Source of the DNA: Paenibacillus sp. NAIST15-1
GTDB taxonomy: Bacteria; Bacillota; Bacilli; Paenibacillales; Paenibacillaceae
NCBI RefSeq assembly: GCF_001894745.1
Contig: NZ_BBYF01000018.1
Location: 62,001 to 126,000 of the forward strand
DNA length: 64,000 bases
Reading direction: 5' to 3'
Part shown: in pieces, positions 1-8,563 of the stretch
How positions within the stretch are numbered: position 1 is the first letter of the stretch
How the letters are laid out: the number at the start of each line of letters is the position of its first letter
Notes under the pieces: generated by a model
Databases searched by the model: none
Seen by the model: the letters and a program-made list of their open reading frames with translations, nothing else
What the model was told of the DNA's origin: nothing
Made by a program: the position numbers and the translations under genes

Positions 1-213
1 CTTATCGGCGGCAGAGTGCACGTTCCATGAATAGCCGTTGAAGGCCGGATGAAAAATATTTTGACCGTCATGCATGTATAAGACTGGATACCGCTTGTTC
101 GAATCTTGTTGGTAGCTCGGAGGAAGATAAATGAACAGTTCTCTATCGTTGTTCAGATGTTCCGAGTGAAATGTTTCAACGCGCAGTATGCTTGATCCGT
201 ACTTCGTGTTCAT
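1..213 (-). CDS. Esterase-family hydrolase (partial, 3' end outside window)
   Basis: Only the first 71 codons are present. They translate to an N-terminus with IYLPPSYQ and YPVLYMHDGQN, the opening of the esterase D / putative-esterase alpha/beta-hydrolase family, and closely match the N-terminus of the upstream gene, so the two are a tandem paralogous pair. The start ATG at 211-213 overlaps the TGA of the preceding gene (ATGA), which implies translational coupling in one operon. The catalytic serine lies beyond the window edge. The substrate is unknown; the position behind a LacI regulator at a maltodextrin locus suggests a carbohydrate-linked ester. Confidence 0.85.
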   Translation of the reverse strand, partial: MNTKYGSSILRVETFHSEHLNNDRELFIYLPPSYQQDSNKRYPVLYMHDGQNIFHPAFNGYSWNVHSAADK

Positions 214-1556
214 CGCTCCTCCACCCTTTCCGACGCTAGATCAATCCAATTCTCGACTTCGTAATACAGCTCCAAACCATCGATAACCGTGAATTTGCGA
301 TATGGCACTTCTTGACCGTAACGATCCGTTTCATGTTTGCCCAAGCCACGGGAAATCCGGAACTCGAACGCCATATCCCGCGGCACCTCGAACGTGCCTC
401 CATATTGCCCTTCATCGATCATTGGCAGCTCGATCCCTGCATACAGCCTTTCGGTAGGCGGCGTATTTTCGGGCACCTTTACGACCAACGTAACTGCAGC
501 CGTCTCCGAAAGATACGGAATAACTGTAATTTCTGCATGTGCTGTGAGCTGATCATGATGATAGATGACGCGCGTCTTGCCCGACCGCTTCGGAATGAGC
601 GTTCCATCCACGGTTACTTCTAGGATGCGGGGATCGGCCACTTCATACCGAGCGTTCAAATCCGTCATGACAAAGCCGCTGTCGTAATGAACGACCGCAT
701 TGAACCTTAGCGTCGGCCCCAGAATTCCGACTACATGGGAACCGTGCAGTTCAGCATGTACAGGCGTACCGATATCTCCGAAGAAATAAAGGAGTGGCGC
801 ATGAACCCTTGCGGCCCAATCCTTCTGCGCGTGTCCGGAACCGACGGCATAGTAATACATCAGATCATTCCCCGGCTCATATCCGATCCGAACGAGCGTG
901 TCTACGACCTGCCGCACATGCTTCTCCATAACGGTAAAGCCTTCCGCATCACCGACATCCACCCAGATCTTGAGATCCTTCTTTTCCGTATAGATATGAC
1001 TTAGCCAGCGATCCTCCATCGTATCCGGATTTACGCTAACGACGAACGGACATAATGCCCCGATCATGCCGAACGTATCCGATTGGCGAAATCCGATATT
1101 GTAGGACACCAAGCCGCCAGCGGATGACCCCATTAAGGCAGTATGCTCCTTGCCTGGAAGTGTACGGTATTCTCGATCGATATAAGGCTTCACTTCCTCT
1201 ACGAGAAACTGCTCATACCGCTCACCTTGGTTCGCTGTGTTGAATAGGTTGTGCCCATCCGGATTCGCATGCATGTACTCCGCAATCCGTGCATCTTCGA
1301 TATGGGAAATGGCCACCACGATGATTTCCTTCATCCTGCCTTCGGCTACAAGACGATCAACCGTAAGATGGACATCCCATGAGTCTCCCTTGTGATCCGC
1401 GAAAAAGGCATGCTGCCCATCGTGCATATAGAGCACGGGATACCGCTTCTGTTCGTTCTCTCGATAGCTCGGAGGCAAGTAAATAAATACTTTCCTTCTA
1501 TTAGATAAGATGCTCGAATAAAATTCGTCAATCTGAATAAGACGTGATGAATCCAC
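210..1556 (-). CDS. Esterase-family alpha/beta hydrolase with C-terminal starch-binding-like domain
   Basis: This is a 448-residue protein. Residues 1-260 are an esterase D-like alpha/beta hydrolase with a nucleophile elbow GSSAGG (Ser about 145) and an oxyanion-region YMHDGQ. The C-terminal part (about 355-445) contains VKVPENTPPTERLYAG and an EVPRDMAFEFRISRG stretch that reads like a divergent CBM20/CBM48-type sugar-binding beta sandwich. No signal peptide is evident, so it is probably cytoplasmic. It starts at GTG (1554-1556) behind an AGGAG box. It follows the lacI-type gene by 25 bp and overlaps the next esterase by 4 bp. The hydrolase assignment is firm; the sugar-binding domain and a role in deacylating imported maltodextrins are inference. 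Confidence 0.85.
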   Translation of the reverse strand: MDSSRLIQIDEFYSSILSNRRKVFIYLPPSYRENEQKRYPVLYMHDGQHAFFADHKGDSWDVHLTVDRLVAEGRMKEIIVVAISHIEDARIAEYMHANPDGHNLFNTANQGERYEQFLVEEVKPYIDREYRTLPGKEHTALMGSSAGGLVSYNIGFRQSDTFGMIGALCPFVVSVNPDTMEDRWLSHIYTEKKDLKIWVDVGDAEGFTVMEKHVRQVVDTLVRIGYEPGNDLMYYYAVGSGHAQKDWAARVHAPLLYFFGDIGTPVHAELHGSHVVGILGPTLRFNAVVHYDSGFVMTDLNARYEVADPRILEVTVDGTLIPKRSGKTRVIYHHDQLTAHAEITVIPYLSETAAVTLVVKVPENTPPTERLYAGIELPMIDEGQYGGTFEVPRDMAFEFRISRGLGKHETDRYGQEVPYRKFTVIDGLELYYEVENWIDLASERVEER

Positions 1557-1581
1557 TACACATTTCTCCTCATATATTGAT

Positions 1582-2496
1582 CTACGAGGAGACTGGTAAT
1601 TTCAAAAACTTCTCCTCGTGCACATACTCCACATCATCAATAAAGCTGTTCATAACGCCTACAAATGAATCGTATCTACTCAAGTCGAAAGTGACCCTCT
1701 CCGTATCTTGACCGAGAATTTCGGGACAGTGGCACGTGCACCATGGAATCAAGTTGGGATGGACTTTGGCGGCTTCATTGGCAATAAATTCGTTCAGTAC
1801 GATACCCGGCTGGCCATCGAACTTGGTCAAGAAGGACTCCATCCCCTGGCTGTGTTCATATACATGAATCCGTTCTTCCGGCAAACCCGATGCCTGCTTG
1901 ATAACATCCGCCCATTGGTTATTGTTGTAGCGATCCATGATAAGAAACTGCGGAGCTTCATTCAGCAAATCGCGCGATCGTTGAAAGCCCGCTTCCACAT
2001 CAGGCATAATTTTATGAAAAAGCGAGTCTGCAATATAACTGTCCACGACAAACACGGGAATCCCGAAGCCAAAGTAGGGCGTAATCGTCGCAAATCGCTC
2101 CTGATCCACATTGATTAAAAATACGCCGTCCAAATTCCGTTCCATAATAACCTTGTATGACGGTTCCGTATTGTCGATTTGCATATAAATAACATGATAG
2201 CCAAGCGCACTGCATTGCTGTTCGATCTTGCTTATCGTTTTGGCATACTTCAAATCTGAGCCAAAGCTTTGTTGATCGTCCTTGAATACCAGAACTCCAA
2301 TCAAGCCCGACTTCTTTACTTTTAAAGAGCGGGCTGTTCGGTTCGGCACGTATTTGAGCTGCTGCGCGATTTTTAACACCTTGACGCGCGTCTCATTCGA
2401 AATGGATTGATTCTTAACGTCATTCAATATATAGGACACAGTAGCAATGGACACACCCGCTGCTTGGGCGATATCTTTTATCGTTGTCTTCTTCAT
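1582..2496 (-). CDS. LacI-family transcriptional regulator
   Basis: This is a 304-residue LacI/GalR-family repressor. The N-terminal helix-turn-helix TIKDIAQAAGVSIATVSYIL and the hinge RTARSLKVKKSG are followed by a periplasmic-binding-protein-like effector domain. The protein is slightly shorter than the usual 330-340 residues, at the C-terminal side. Its promoter (TTGACA, 17 nt, TTTAAT) is followed directly by a CTTAAACGTTTAAG palindrome, and the same palindrome lies downstream of the mdxE promoter. It is therefore likely to repress itself and the maltodextrin operon, with a maltodextrin-type inducer. The two esterase genes follow in the same direction. Confidence 0.92.
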   Translation of the reverse strand: MKKTTIKDIAQAAGVSIATVSYILNDVKNQSISNETRVKVLKIAQQLKYVPNRTARSLKVKKSGLIGVLVFKDDQQSFGSDLKYAKTISKIEQQCSALGYHVIYMQIDNTEPSYKVIMERNLDGVFLINVDQERFATITPYFGFGIPVFVVDSYIADSLFHKIMPDVEAGFQRSRDLLNEAPQFLIMDRYNNNQWADVIKQASGLPEERIHVYEHSQGMESFLTKFDGQPGIVLNEFIANEAAKVHPNLIPWCTCHCPEILGQDTERVTFDLSRYDSFVGVMNSFIDDVEYVHEEKFLKLPVSS

Positions 2497-2520
2497 CTTA
2501 TTCGACCTCGCTTGGCTTAG

Positions 2521-2567
2521 ACTTAAACGTTTAAGCCAATTAAAACATACCGCCCATAGGGTGTCAA
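2521..2567 (-). promoter_or_regulatory. Promoter and LacI-type operator of the regulator gene
   Basis: Reading the minus strand, TTGACA (2562-2567), a 17-nt spacer and TTTAAT (2539-2544) form a sigma-A promoter. It is followed by the palindrome CTTAAACGTTTAAG (2522-2535), which matches the operator at 8384-8399. The central CG is typical of LacI-family sites. Confidence 0.8.
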
Positions 2568-2621
2568 TTTAGCCCTAGTCTCCCGCAGAACATATCTAGT
2601 CGCAGCTTTATTTAGCTTCAT

Positions 2622-4373
2622 TTATCTTGATTCAGTCATCAATACCATCCAGCCATACGCAGGCAAGTTAATTGTAACGTTGTTATTTTCCAACGCAAAT
2701 GATCCGTCTCCGAGCATCGAAGGTGATAACGACAACGAATCGGCCTGCTCCAACGAAAAGGAGAACGCTCCTGCTTGCTCGCTATTATTGAAGCAAATAT
2801 ACATTTGCTCATCAGCATACTGTCTTCGGATGACCAAGTGATCTCCGGATGCATAAACGAATCGGAATGAGCCTTGCCGCAGTGCTGGATGGGTGGTACG
2901 CAAAGCGATCAGTTCCCGATAAAAACGCACTAGTCCGCCATTCTGCTTCTCCTCTTCCCATACCATGGGCTTCCGGCAATCCGGATCCGGCCCGCCTGTC
3001 ATGCCCACCTCGTCCCCGTAATAAATGCATGGGGCACCGAGGAATGTGAACTGGAACAGCGCTGCAAGCTTCATTTTGCGTTCATCTTGAGCCATGGTTA
3101 ACAAACGCGGGGTATCATGGCTGCCCAATATCGTGAAGGTAGCTTCACCCACTTGCTTCGGATAGTCAGCCAACAGCCTGTTCACTTGATAAGAGAACTG
3201 TTCCGCATCGATTGTCCCTTTTGCAAAGAAATCAAGAATAGCCTCCGTAGCCGGATAATTCATGACCGCGTCAAACTGATCGCCGCGCAGCCAAGGCATC
3301 GCATCATGCCATATCTCACCCAAAATATAAAAGTCCGGCTTCAATCCTTTGCATGTTCTGCGGAACTCGCGCCAGAAATCATGGTCGATCTCATTCGCAA
3401 CATCCAATCTCCAGCCATCGATATCGCATTCCCGAATCCAATATTGTGCGACTTCAAGCAAGTAAGCTTTGACCTCAGGATTGACCGTATTCAGCTTCGG
3501 CATGTGAGATTCGAAGGCGAAGCAGCGGTAAGATGCTCTCGGCTCCCGCACGAGCGGAAATTGCTCGATATGGAACCAGTCCCGATAGCGTGATGCTTCC
3601 CCATGCTTCATAACATCCTGGAACGGGGCGAACCAATAGCCGCAATGATTGAAAACCGCATCCAAGATAACGCGAATCCCCCGGTCGTGGCAGGCCTTCA
3701 CCAGTTTCTTCAACAGGGCCACGTCGCCAAACTGCGGATCCACCTTCAAGTAATCCGTCGTGTCATATTTATGATTCGTCTTTGCCTCGAACAACGGGGT
3801 AAAGTAAATGGCATTAACGCCAAGCTCGCTGATGTAATCCAGACAATCCAACACCCCATGGAGATCACCGCCGTAGAAATCATCCTGCCCCGGATCGTCG
3901 GCTGTCCAAGGCCGCACCTGTTCAGGATCATTGTCAGGGTTCCCGTTGGCAAACCGATCAGGGAAAATCTGATAGAACACCGCATCCTTCACCCACGCCG
4001 GCGGCTGCAGCACCTCGCTTGACCATAAGAACGGATAGTCGAAAAACGTCAGTGGATCTGCTGGCTTTTCGGCAACGAATCCCTTTTCCGTATACCATAT
4101 CGTCTGCTCGCCCGCAGCTAATTCAAAGGCATAACGAAGCCGCTTGTGCGGAGGAGCTACCTCCACATGCCAATAATCGAACAGTTCGTCACTGCCCATG
4201 ATGAACATGGCAGCTTCCCTTACGGTCTTGTCCCAATCGTATTTATCACCATACAGAGCTGTGACTGACCGAAGATCACCTTTCTTCGCGCGCAGCCGGA
4301 TATGGATCGTGTCGTTATCGTAAGAATAGCAATATGAATTTCCAGGTCTGTGGTAAATCGCTTCCAGTAACAT
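2622..4373 (-). CDS. GH13 alpha-glycosidase (neopullulanase/cyclomaltodextrinase type)
   Basis: This is a 583-residue cytoplasmic glycoside hydrolase of family GH13, subfamily 20 type. The N-terminal 120 residues are the beta-sandwich (CBM34-like) domain of neopullulanases and maltogenic amylases. The TIM barrel follows with DAVFNH (238-243), GWRLDVANE carrying the nucleophile Asp324, ILGEIW carrying the acid/base Glu353, and GSHDTPR carrying Asp420. All catalytic residues are present. ATG 4371-4373 is chosen over an upstream in-frame ATG (4403) because AAAAAGGAG lies 6 nt before it and the family begins at this residue (MLLEAIYHRP). It is the last gene of the mdx operon and would hydrolyse imported maltodextrins or cyclodextrins. 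Confidence 0.93.
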   Translation of the reverse strand: MLLEAIYHRPGNSYCYSYDNDTIHIRLRAKKGDLRSVTALYGDKYDWDKTVREAAMFIMGSDELFDYWHVEVAPPHKRLRYAFELAAGEQTIWYTEKGFVAEKPADPLTFFDYPFLWSSEVLQPPAWVKDAVFYQIFPDRFANGNPDNDPEQVRPWTADDPGQDDFYGGDLHGVLDCLDYISELGVNAIYFTPLFEAKTNHKYDTTDYLKVDPQFGDVALLKKLVKACHDRGIRVILDAVFNHCGYWFAPFQDVMKHGEASRYRDWFHIEQFPLVREPRASYRCFAFESHMPKLNTVNPEVKAYLLEVAQYWIRECDIDGWRLDVANEIDHDFWREFRRTCKGLKPDFYILGEIWHDAMPWLRGDQFDAVMNYPATEAILDFFAKGTIDAEQFSYQVNRLLADYPKQVGEATFTILGSHDTPRLLTMAQDERKMKLAALFQFTFLGAPCIYYGDEVGMTGGPDPDCRKPMVWEEEKQNGGLVRFYRELIALRTTHPALRQGSFRFVYASGDHLVIRRQYADEQMYICFNNSEQAGAFSFSLEQADSLSLSPSMLGDGSFALENNNVTINLPAYGWMVLMTESR

Positions 4374-4388
4374 AACAAACTCCTTTTT

Positions 4389-4589
4389 GTCGCTTTTGAT
4401 CACGAAGATTATTCAGGATGTAAACTCAACGTCGAATCTTGCATTCACTCTCGAATTCCGCTGCTCATGTAGTCTCGCCTACATTCCGCTGCTCTTTCTT
4501 CGAGTTCTTGCAACCTTCTCGGTGCTGAAAACCGACTTTTAGACACTAATTTATGGTCGCTTTTGATCACGAAGATTGCTCAGGATGTA
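4389..4589. repeat. Structured intergenic repeat, copy A (with flanking direct repeats)
   Basis: The gap between mdxG and the glycosidase is filled by an element flanked by 34-bp direct repeats (4389-4422 and 4556-4589, two mismatches) sharing TTTTGATCACGAAGATT and CAGGATGTA. The core has an outer inverted repeat CTCGAA/TTCGAG and an inner ATGTAG/CTACAT, the latter flanked by duplicated CCGCTGCTC. The core closely resembles copy B at 6777-7052. It is non-coding. Confidence 0.8.
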
Positions 4590-4597
4590 CCCTGTCG

Positions 4598-5431
4598 TCA
4601 GCCTTTGTCTGCACCTGCCGTCATCCCATGAATGAGATACTTCTGGAAATACATATACAGAAACGTAATCGGCAGCGCTACAAGAACGGCGCCAGCAGCG
4701 AAGGTCGTAAAGCTTGAATTCGTCTCGTTCGCCACCATGTTGTACAAGCCTTGGGCTAGCGTCATCTTCTCAGATGATCTGAGCACGATTTGCGGCAGGA
4801 TAAAATCCATGAATGGCGTAATGAAGCTGTTCAATGCAACAAACGTAATTGCAGGCAAAGACAATGGCAATATGATTTTGAACATCGTCTCAAGGTGGCC
4901 CGCGCCATCAATATAGGCCGCTTCCTCCAAGCTTTTCGGAATCGTGTCGAAATGGCCCTTCATGACCCAAGTTCCCATCGAAATAGAACCGCCCGCATAG
5001 ATGAGAATGAGACCCAAATGCGTATCAAGCAGCTTCGTCTGCATCAGCAGCACGAAGATTGCCATGATGGACAGAAAGCCCGGAAACATTTGAAGAATGA
5101 GCAATGTCATTAACCCTTGCTTTCTCCCTTTGAATCGAAAACGGGAAAATGCATAGGCCGTCGCTGCCACCAATGTCGTTGACAATGCCGCATTCGCAAG
5201 AGCGATCGTGACTGTGTTCGAAAACCATAGCACGAAATCCGTATTTCGAATCAGTTCCGTATAATGAGCGAGCGTGGGCTGATCAGGAAACATTCGGCTT
5301 ACCATTAAGGAATTGCCCGGGTTAAGCGAAGTTCCGATCACCCAAATCAGCGGATATACCGTTGTCAGGAGCAGCACGGCAAACACCGCGTAAATGCCCG
5401 CCACGACCAAGTTGTTCAAAAATTTAGACAT
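4598..5431 (-). CDS. mdxG: Maltodextrin ABC transporter permease, MalG/MdxG type
   Basis: This is a 277-residue inner-membrane permease with six predicted hydrophobic segments. The ABC-binding EAA loop reads EEAAYIDGAGHLETMFKIIL, characteristic of the MalG branch of carbohydrate permeases. Its length matches MdxG/MalG proteins of Bacillus. It starts at ATG immediately after the mdxF stop and is followed, beyond the intergenic repeat, by the GH13 glycosidase. It pairs with MdxF; the ATPase is not in the window, as is usual for systems that share MsmX. Confidence 0.93.
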   Translation of the reverse strand: MSKFLNNLVVAGIYAVFAVLLLTTVYPLIWVIGTSLNPGNSLMVSRMFPDQPTLAHYTELIRNTDFVLWFSNTVTIALANAALSTTLVAATAYAFSRFRFKGRKQGLMTLLILQMFPGFLSIMAIFVLLMQTKLLDTHLGLILIYAGGSISMGTWVMKGHFDTIPKSLEEAAYIDGAGHLETMFKIILPLSLPAITFVALNSFITPFMDFILPQIVLRSSEKMTLAQGLYNMVANETNSSFTTFAAGAVLVALPITFLYMYFQKYLIHGMTAGADKG

Positions 5432-6748
5432 TTAGACCATATCCTCTTCTTGAGTTATCTTCATCCGCCGATAGTTCCATAAGGAGAATACGGTGATAAA
5501 GACGAACATAATGATCGAGACAGCAGAGGCCATATTGAACTGGCTTTGATTCAACGTCATCTTGAATATCCAAGAGATTAAAATATCCGTGCTGCCCGCG
5601 TAATAATAATCAGGCTGGGTCGGATTGCCGTCCGTTAGCATGTAGATCAAATTGAAGTTATTGAAGTTAAAAGCAAATTGCATGATTAAAATCGGTGCCG
5701 TCGCCGCTAACACGAGCGGAAGCGTCAGCTTGACGAATCTCTGCGTTCCAGTAGCTCCATCCACAGCGGCAGCTTCGTACAAGTCCTTCGGCATTGTCGT
5801 TAATACCCCTGACATCAATGCCATCAGGAACGGAGTGGAGAACCACAAGTTCACGAGCAGAATCGTAAACTTGGCCATTGTCGGATCAGACAACCAAGGT
5901 ACTGGCGCGAAGCCGAGCTTGGTGATCATATCGTTCACAGGCCCGAATGAACCGTTCAGCAGAACCCTGAATACCAGAATCGATATAAATTGCGGAACCG
6001 CCCACGGCAAAATGAACATCGTACGCCAAAACTTTTTGAATTTCACTTTGGGATGGTTCACCATCAATGCTAGCAGAAGCCCACTAAAAAAGACGGACAC
6101 CGTAGAGGCCGCAGCCCAGATGATGTTCCACACCGAAATGCCGAAGAAGGTGTTGCGCCACGCTTCTTGTGCAAATAAATCATAAAACGAGCTTAGCCCC
6201 GTCCAATCTACTAGGTTGCGGTCGGGAATATGGTTCGGAGCCGAATAGTTCGTGAAGGCAATCAGCACATTGAAGATGAGCGGCACTACCGTTACGAACA
6301 GCACGAAGCAGATAGAAGGCAGCAGCAGCAGATATGGGAAATGCCGAAGCTTCGTCTGCTTGATGGATTCGATGAACCCCGGAGCAGGGTGTCCCTCATC
6401 CCGCAATGCTCCGTTTCTCTTTGCGTCATAAATATTCAGGACATAGCACCCGGCGAACAAGAGAATGAGCACCATCGTAATAAGTCCTTCAATCATCATG
6501 AAAATAGAATGATCGCCTTTGAACACTTGTCCGGCAACCACCTTCGTAGGCGCGTCGCCTAACGTTATCAGCCCTCTTATTCCTCGATAAGCAATCGGAT
6601 AGTAGATCCAAAAGAATAACTGTGCCGCGATCATCCACAGCAAGCCCTTCATATACTGCTTGTTGTACAGCTGGCCTAATCCGATACACACAGCGGAGAA
6701 TACAGCCGCTTTCGTCCGATGCCGACGGGCACCTGTTGTCAGTTCCAT
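5432..6748 (-). CDS. mdxF: Maltodextrin ABC transporter permease, MalF/MdxF type
   Basis: This is a 438-residue permease. It has an N-terminal segment typical of Gram-positive MalF proteins (GLGQLYNKQYMKG near the start), then about eight hydrophobic segments and an EAA loop YEAAAVDGATGTQRFVKLTL. ATG 6746-6748 (MELTTGARRH) is preferred. The upstream in-frame extension to 6847 is translated from the intergenic repeat and lacks family similarity. An AAGGCGG box precedes the chosen start. It lies between mdxE and mdxG and is part of the same transport operon. Confidence 0.92.
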   Translation of the reverse strand: MELTTGARRHRTKAAVFSAVCIGLGQLYNKQYMKGLLWMIAAQLFFWIYYPIAYRGIRGLITLGDAPTKVVAGQVFKGDHSIFMMIEGLITMVLILLFAGCYVLNIYDAKRNGALRDEGHPAPGFIESIKQTKLRHFPYLLLLPSICFVLFVTVVPLIFNVLIAFTNYSAPNHIPDRNLVDWTGLSSFYDLFAQEAWRNTFFGISVWNIIWAAASTVSVFFSGLLLALMVNHPKVKFKKFWRTMFILPWAVPQFISILVFRVLLNGSFGPVNDMITKLGFAPVPWLSDPTMAKFTILLVNLWFSTPFLMALMSGVLTTMPKDLYEAAAVDGATGTQRFVKLTLPLVLAATAPILIMQFAFNFNNFNLIYMLTDGNPTQPDYYYAGSTDILISWIFKMTLNQSQFNMASAVSIIMFVFITVFSLWNYRRMKITQEEDMV

Positions 6749-6776
6749 TCGGAAGACCGCCTTCGTCGATTTTTTT

Positions 6777-7052
6777 AGATGTAGTTCACAAAGTCTGATT
6801 TTGATCACGATGTGATTCAGGATGTAGCTCGCCATCGAATCTTGCACTCACTCTCGAAGTCCGCTGCTCATGTAGTTTTGGCTACACTCTGCTGCTCCTT
6901 ACAAGCTTTGCGGGGCAAAGCTCTCTACGGAAGCATAAGCTTCGAGTACCCGCAACCTTCTCGGTGCTGAAAACCAGCCTTTCTGAACGCGAGAATAATA
7001 GATGTAGTTCAAAAAGTCCGATTTTGATCACGATGTGATTCAGGATGTAGCT
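6777..7052. repeat. Structured intergenic repeat, copy B (with 53-bp direct repeats)
   Basis: Two 53-bp direct repeats (6777-6829 and 7000-7052, two mismatches) bracket a core homologous to copy A. The outer stem CTCGAAG/CTTCGAG is one pair longer than in copy A. The core also carries an extra segment of about 40 bp containing a hairpin AGCTTTGC-GGG-GCAAAGCT. The right-hand repeat supplies the TAG stop codon of mdxE (7051-7053). Confidence 0.82.
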
Positions 7053-8346
7053 ATTTTTTTGTCTGAATCGCAGTTTTGATCTGGTCGACTGCCTTCTTTA
7101 AAACTTCGCCTGGTTGTTGATTGTCATTCCATATCCCAGCAAGAGCAGCCCCTGCCGGTACCCAAACGTTGCCCATTTCCGGGATGGACGGCATTGGAGC
7201 AGAATGCTTCGTTTGTTCCAGAAACGCAAGTGCATTCGCATTCCCCTTAATGACCGGCTCCTCCATCATGTCTTGTCTCGGCGGCAGTTGTGTTGTCATT
7301 TCATAGCGCTTGACGAGATTTTTGCGAGAGGTCGCGTAGCTCGCGAACAGCTTCGCAGCAACCGGATATTCGGTATAGGAACTGACATATAGTGCCCGGA
7401 TACCAGACATGCTCAGTGGATGTTCCCCGTTAGGCAGCAGTGGAAGCGGTGCCACTCCGAAATCGATGCCCGCGTTCTTCACGTCCGTCATGAGCCAAGG
7501 TCCGCCTATGATAGCAGCTGTTTTCCCTTCCATAAAAAATCCGGTAATGATATTGTCGTTCATATCGTTGCTGTTGACAGGCAGTATTTTTTTCAAAGAT
7601 TGAAAGAACTCGGCTCCTGCAATCGATTCCGCATTGCTCAACCCGATATCGCCAGCATCCTTCCCTCCGCTTCCAAATATGTATCCTCCATAGCCTGCTA
7701 GAAACGAGTAAGATTGATATAACTGACCTACATTCCACATAAAGGCGTACTGTTTGTTTTTTGGATCGTTATACGTTTCAGCGAACCGAATGAGCTCTTG
7801 GTAAGTGGCAGGAGCTTTACTCAGCAGTTTTTTATTGTAGTACAGCGCATACGTATCGATCGCAGTTGGAAAACCGTAGAACACCCCATCATAGGTGACA
7901 CCTTCTAGGGCGGAATCCATAATTTGATGTTTCATTTGTTCGTCGTATACATCATTTTGCAGCACGAGCCCTGCCATGACGGCATTCCCCAAATGATCAT
8001 GCGGCGCGGAAAACACATCGGCCCCGATTCCGGCTGGTCCATCTGTCGTCAGCTTCGTGACAGCGTCGATTGACGGAACCGCCACTACTTTTACACCAAT
8101 CCCATATTCCTGTTCGAAATCTTCTGCGACCGCTTTCAAAAAATCCAGTTCAGGCCCCTTCGATTCCCATACGAGCAAATGGGCTCCCTTCTCCGGCTGC
8201 GATCCGGTTTCCCCTTCTCCCTGATGTGCATTCTTCCCTTCAGCTTCCGGAGATGTTGAGGTCGCATGCTGTACGCCGCAAGCCGAGAGCAGCATCATGA
8301 TGCACAATGAGACCATCAACATTGAAATGAAGAAGCGTTTAGACAC
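7051..8346 (-). CDS. mdxE: Maltodextrin-binding lipoprotein (extracellular solute-binding protein)
   Basis: This is a 431-residue family-1 solute-binding protein. A lipoprotein signal peptide ends in a lipobox LLSAC, after which Cys would be lipidated. A charged low-complexity linker follows, then the MalE-like fold with LLVWESKGPELDFLKAVAEDFE and GIGADVFSAPHDHLGNAVMAG. GTG 8344-8346 is chosen as start because GGGAGGGG lies six bases upstream; an in-frame ATG seven codons earlier would overlap that box. It is the first gene of the mdx operon and delivers maltodextrins to MdxF/MdxG. Confidence 0.93.
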   Translation of the reverse strand: MSKRFFISMLMVSLCIMMLLSACGVQHATSTSPEAEGKNAHQGEGETGSQPEKGAHLLVWESKGPELDFLKAVAEDFEQEYGIGVKVVAVPSIDAVTKLTTDGPAGIGADVFSAPHDHLGNAVMAGLVLQNDVYDEQMKHQIMDSALEGVTYDGVFYGFPTAIDTYALYYNKKLLSKAPATYQELIRFAETYNDPKNKQYAFMWNVGQLYQSYSFLAGYGGYIFGSGGKDAGDIGLSNAESIAGAEFFQSLKKILPVNSNDMNDNIITGFFMEGKTAAIIGGPWLMTDVKNAGIDFGVAPLPLLPNGEHPLSMSGIRALYVSSYTEYPVAAKLFASYATSRKNLVKRYEMTTQLPPRQDMMEEPVIKGNANALAFLEQTKHSAPMPSIPEMGNVWVPAGAALAGIWNDNQQPGEVLKKAVDQIKTAIQTKK

Positions 8347-8383
8347 TTTCTTCCCCTCCCATCCCATCTATTAGTTGTTGTTA

Positions 8384-8441
8384 ACTTAAACGTTTAAGTA
8401 ATTTCAGTAACATGATAACTTCTAATGCCCGATGCCGTCAA
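8384..8441 (-). promoter_or_regulatory. mdx operon promoter with LacI-type operator
   Basis: On the minus strand TTGACG (8436-8441), an 18-nt spacer and TATCAT (8412-8417) precede the perfect 16-bp palindrome ACTTAAACGTTTAAGT (8384-8399). The palindrome would lie just after the transcription start, a position suited to repression. The site matches the one at the lacI-type promoter. Confidence 0.82.
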
Positions 8442-8513
8442 ATAAAAATTGTGGAACCAGGGACAACATGAAGAAAATAAGCTGCTGTTCGTAGTAAGTT
8501 CCAAAAACAAAAA

Positions 8514-8541
8514 CCCCCATATCCGCTAGGGACACGAGGGC
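8514..8541 (-). terminator. Terminator after glutamine synthetase gene
   Basis: On the minus strand a stem CCCTCGTGTCC / GGATATGGGGG (with G-U pairs) is followed by TTTTTG, 22 bp after the stop codon. Confidence 0.65.
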
Positions 8542-8563
8542 TATGACGATATGAATGTGGGTA

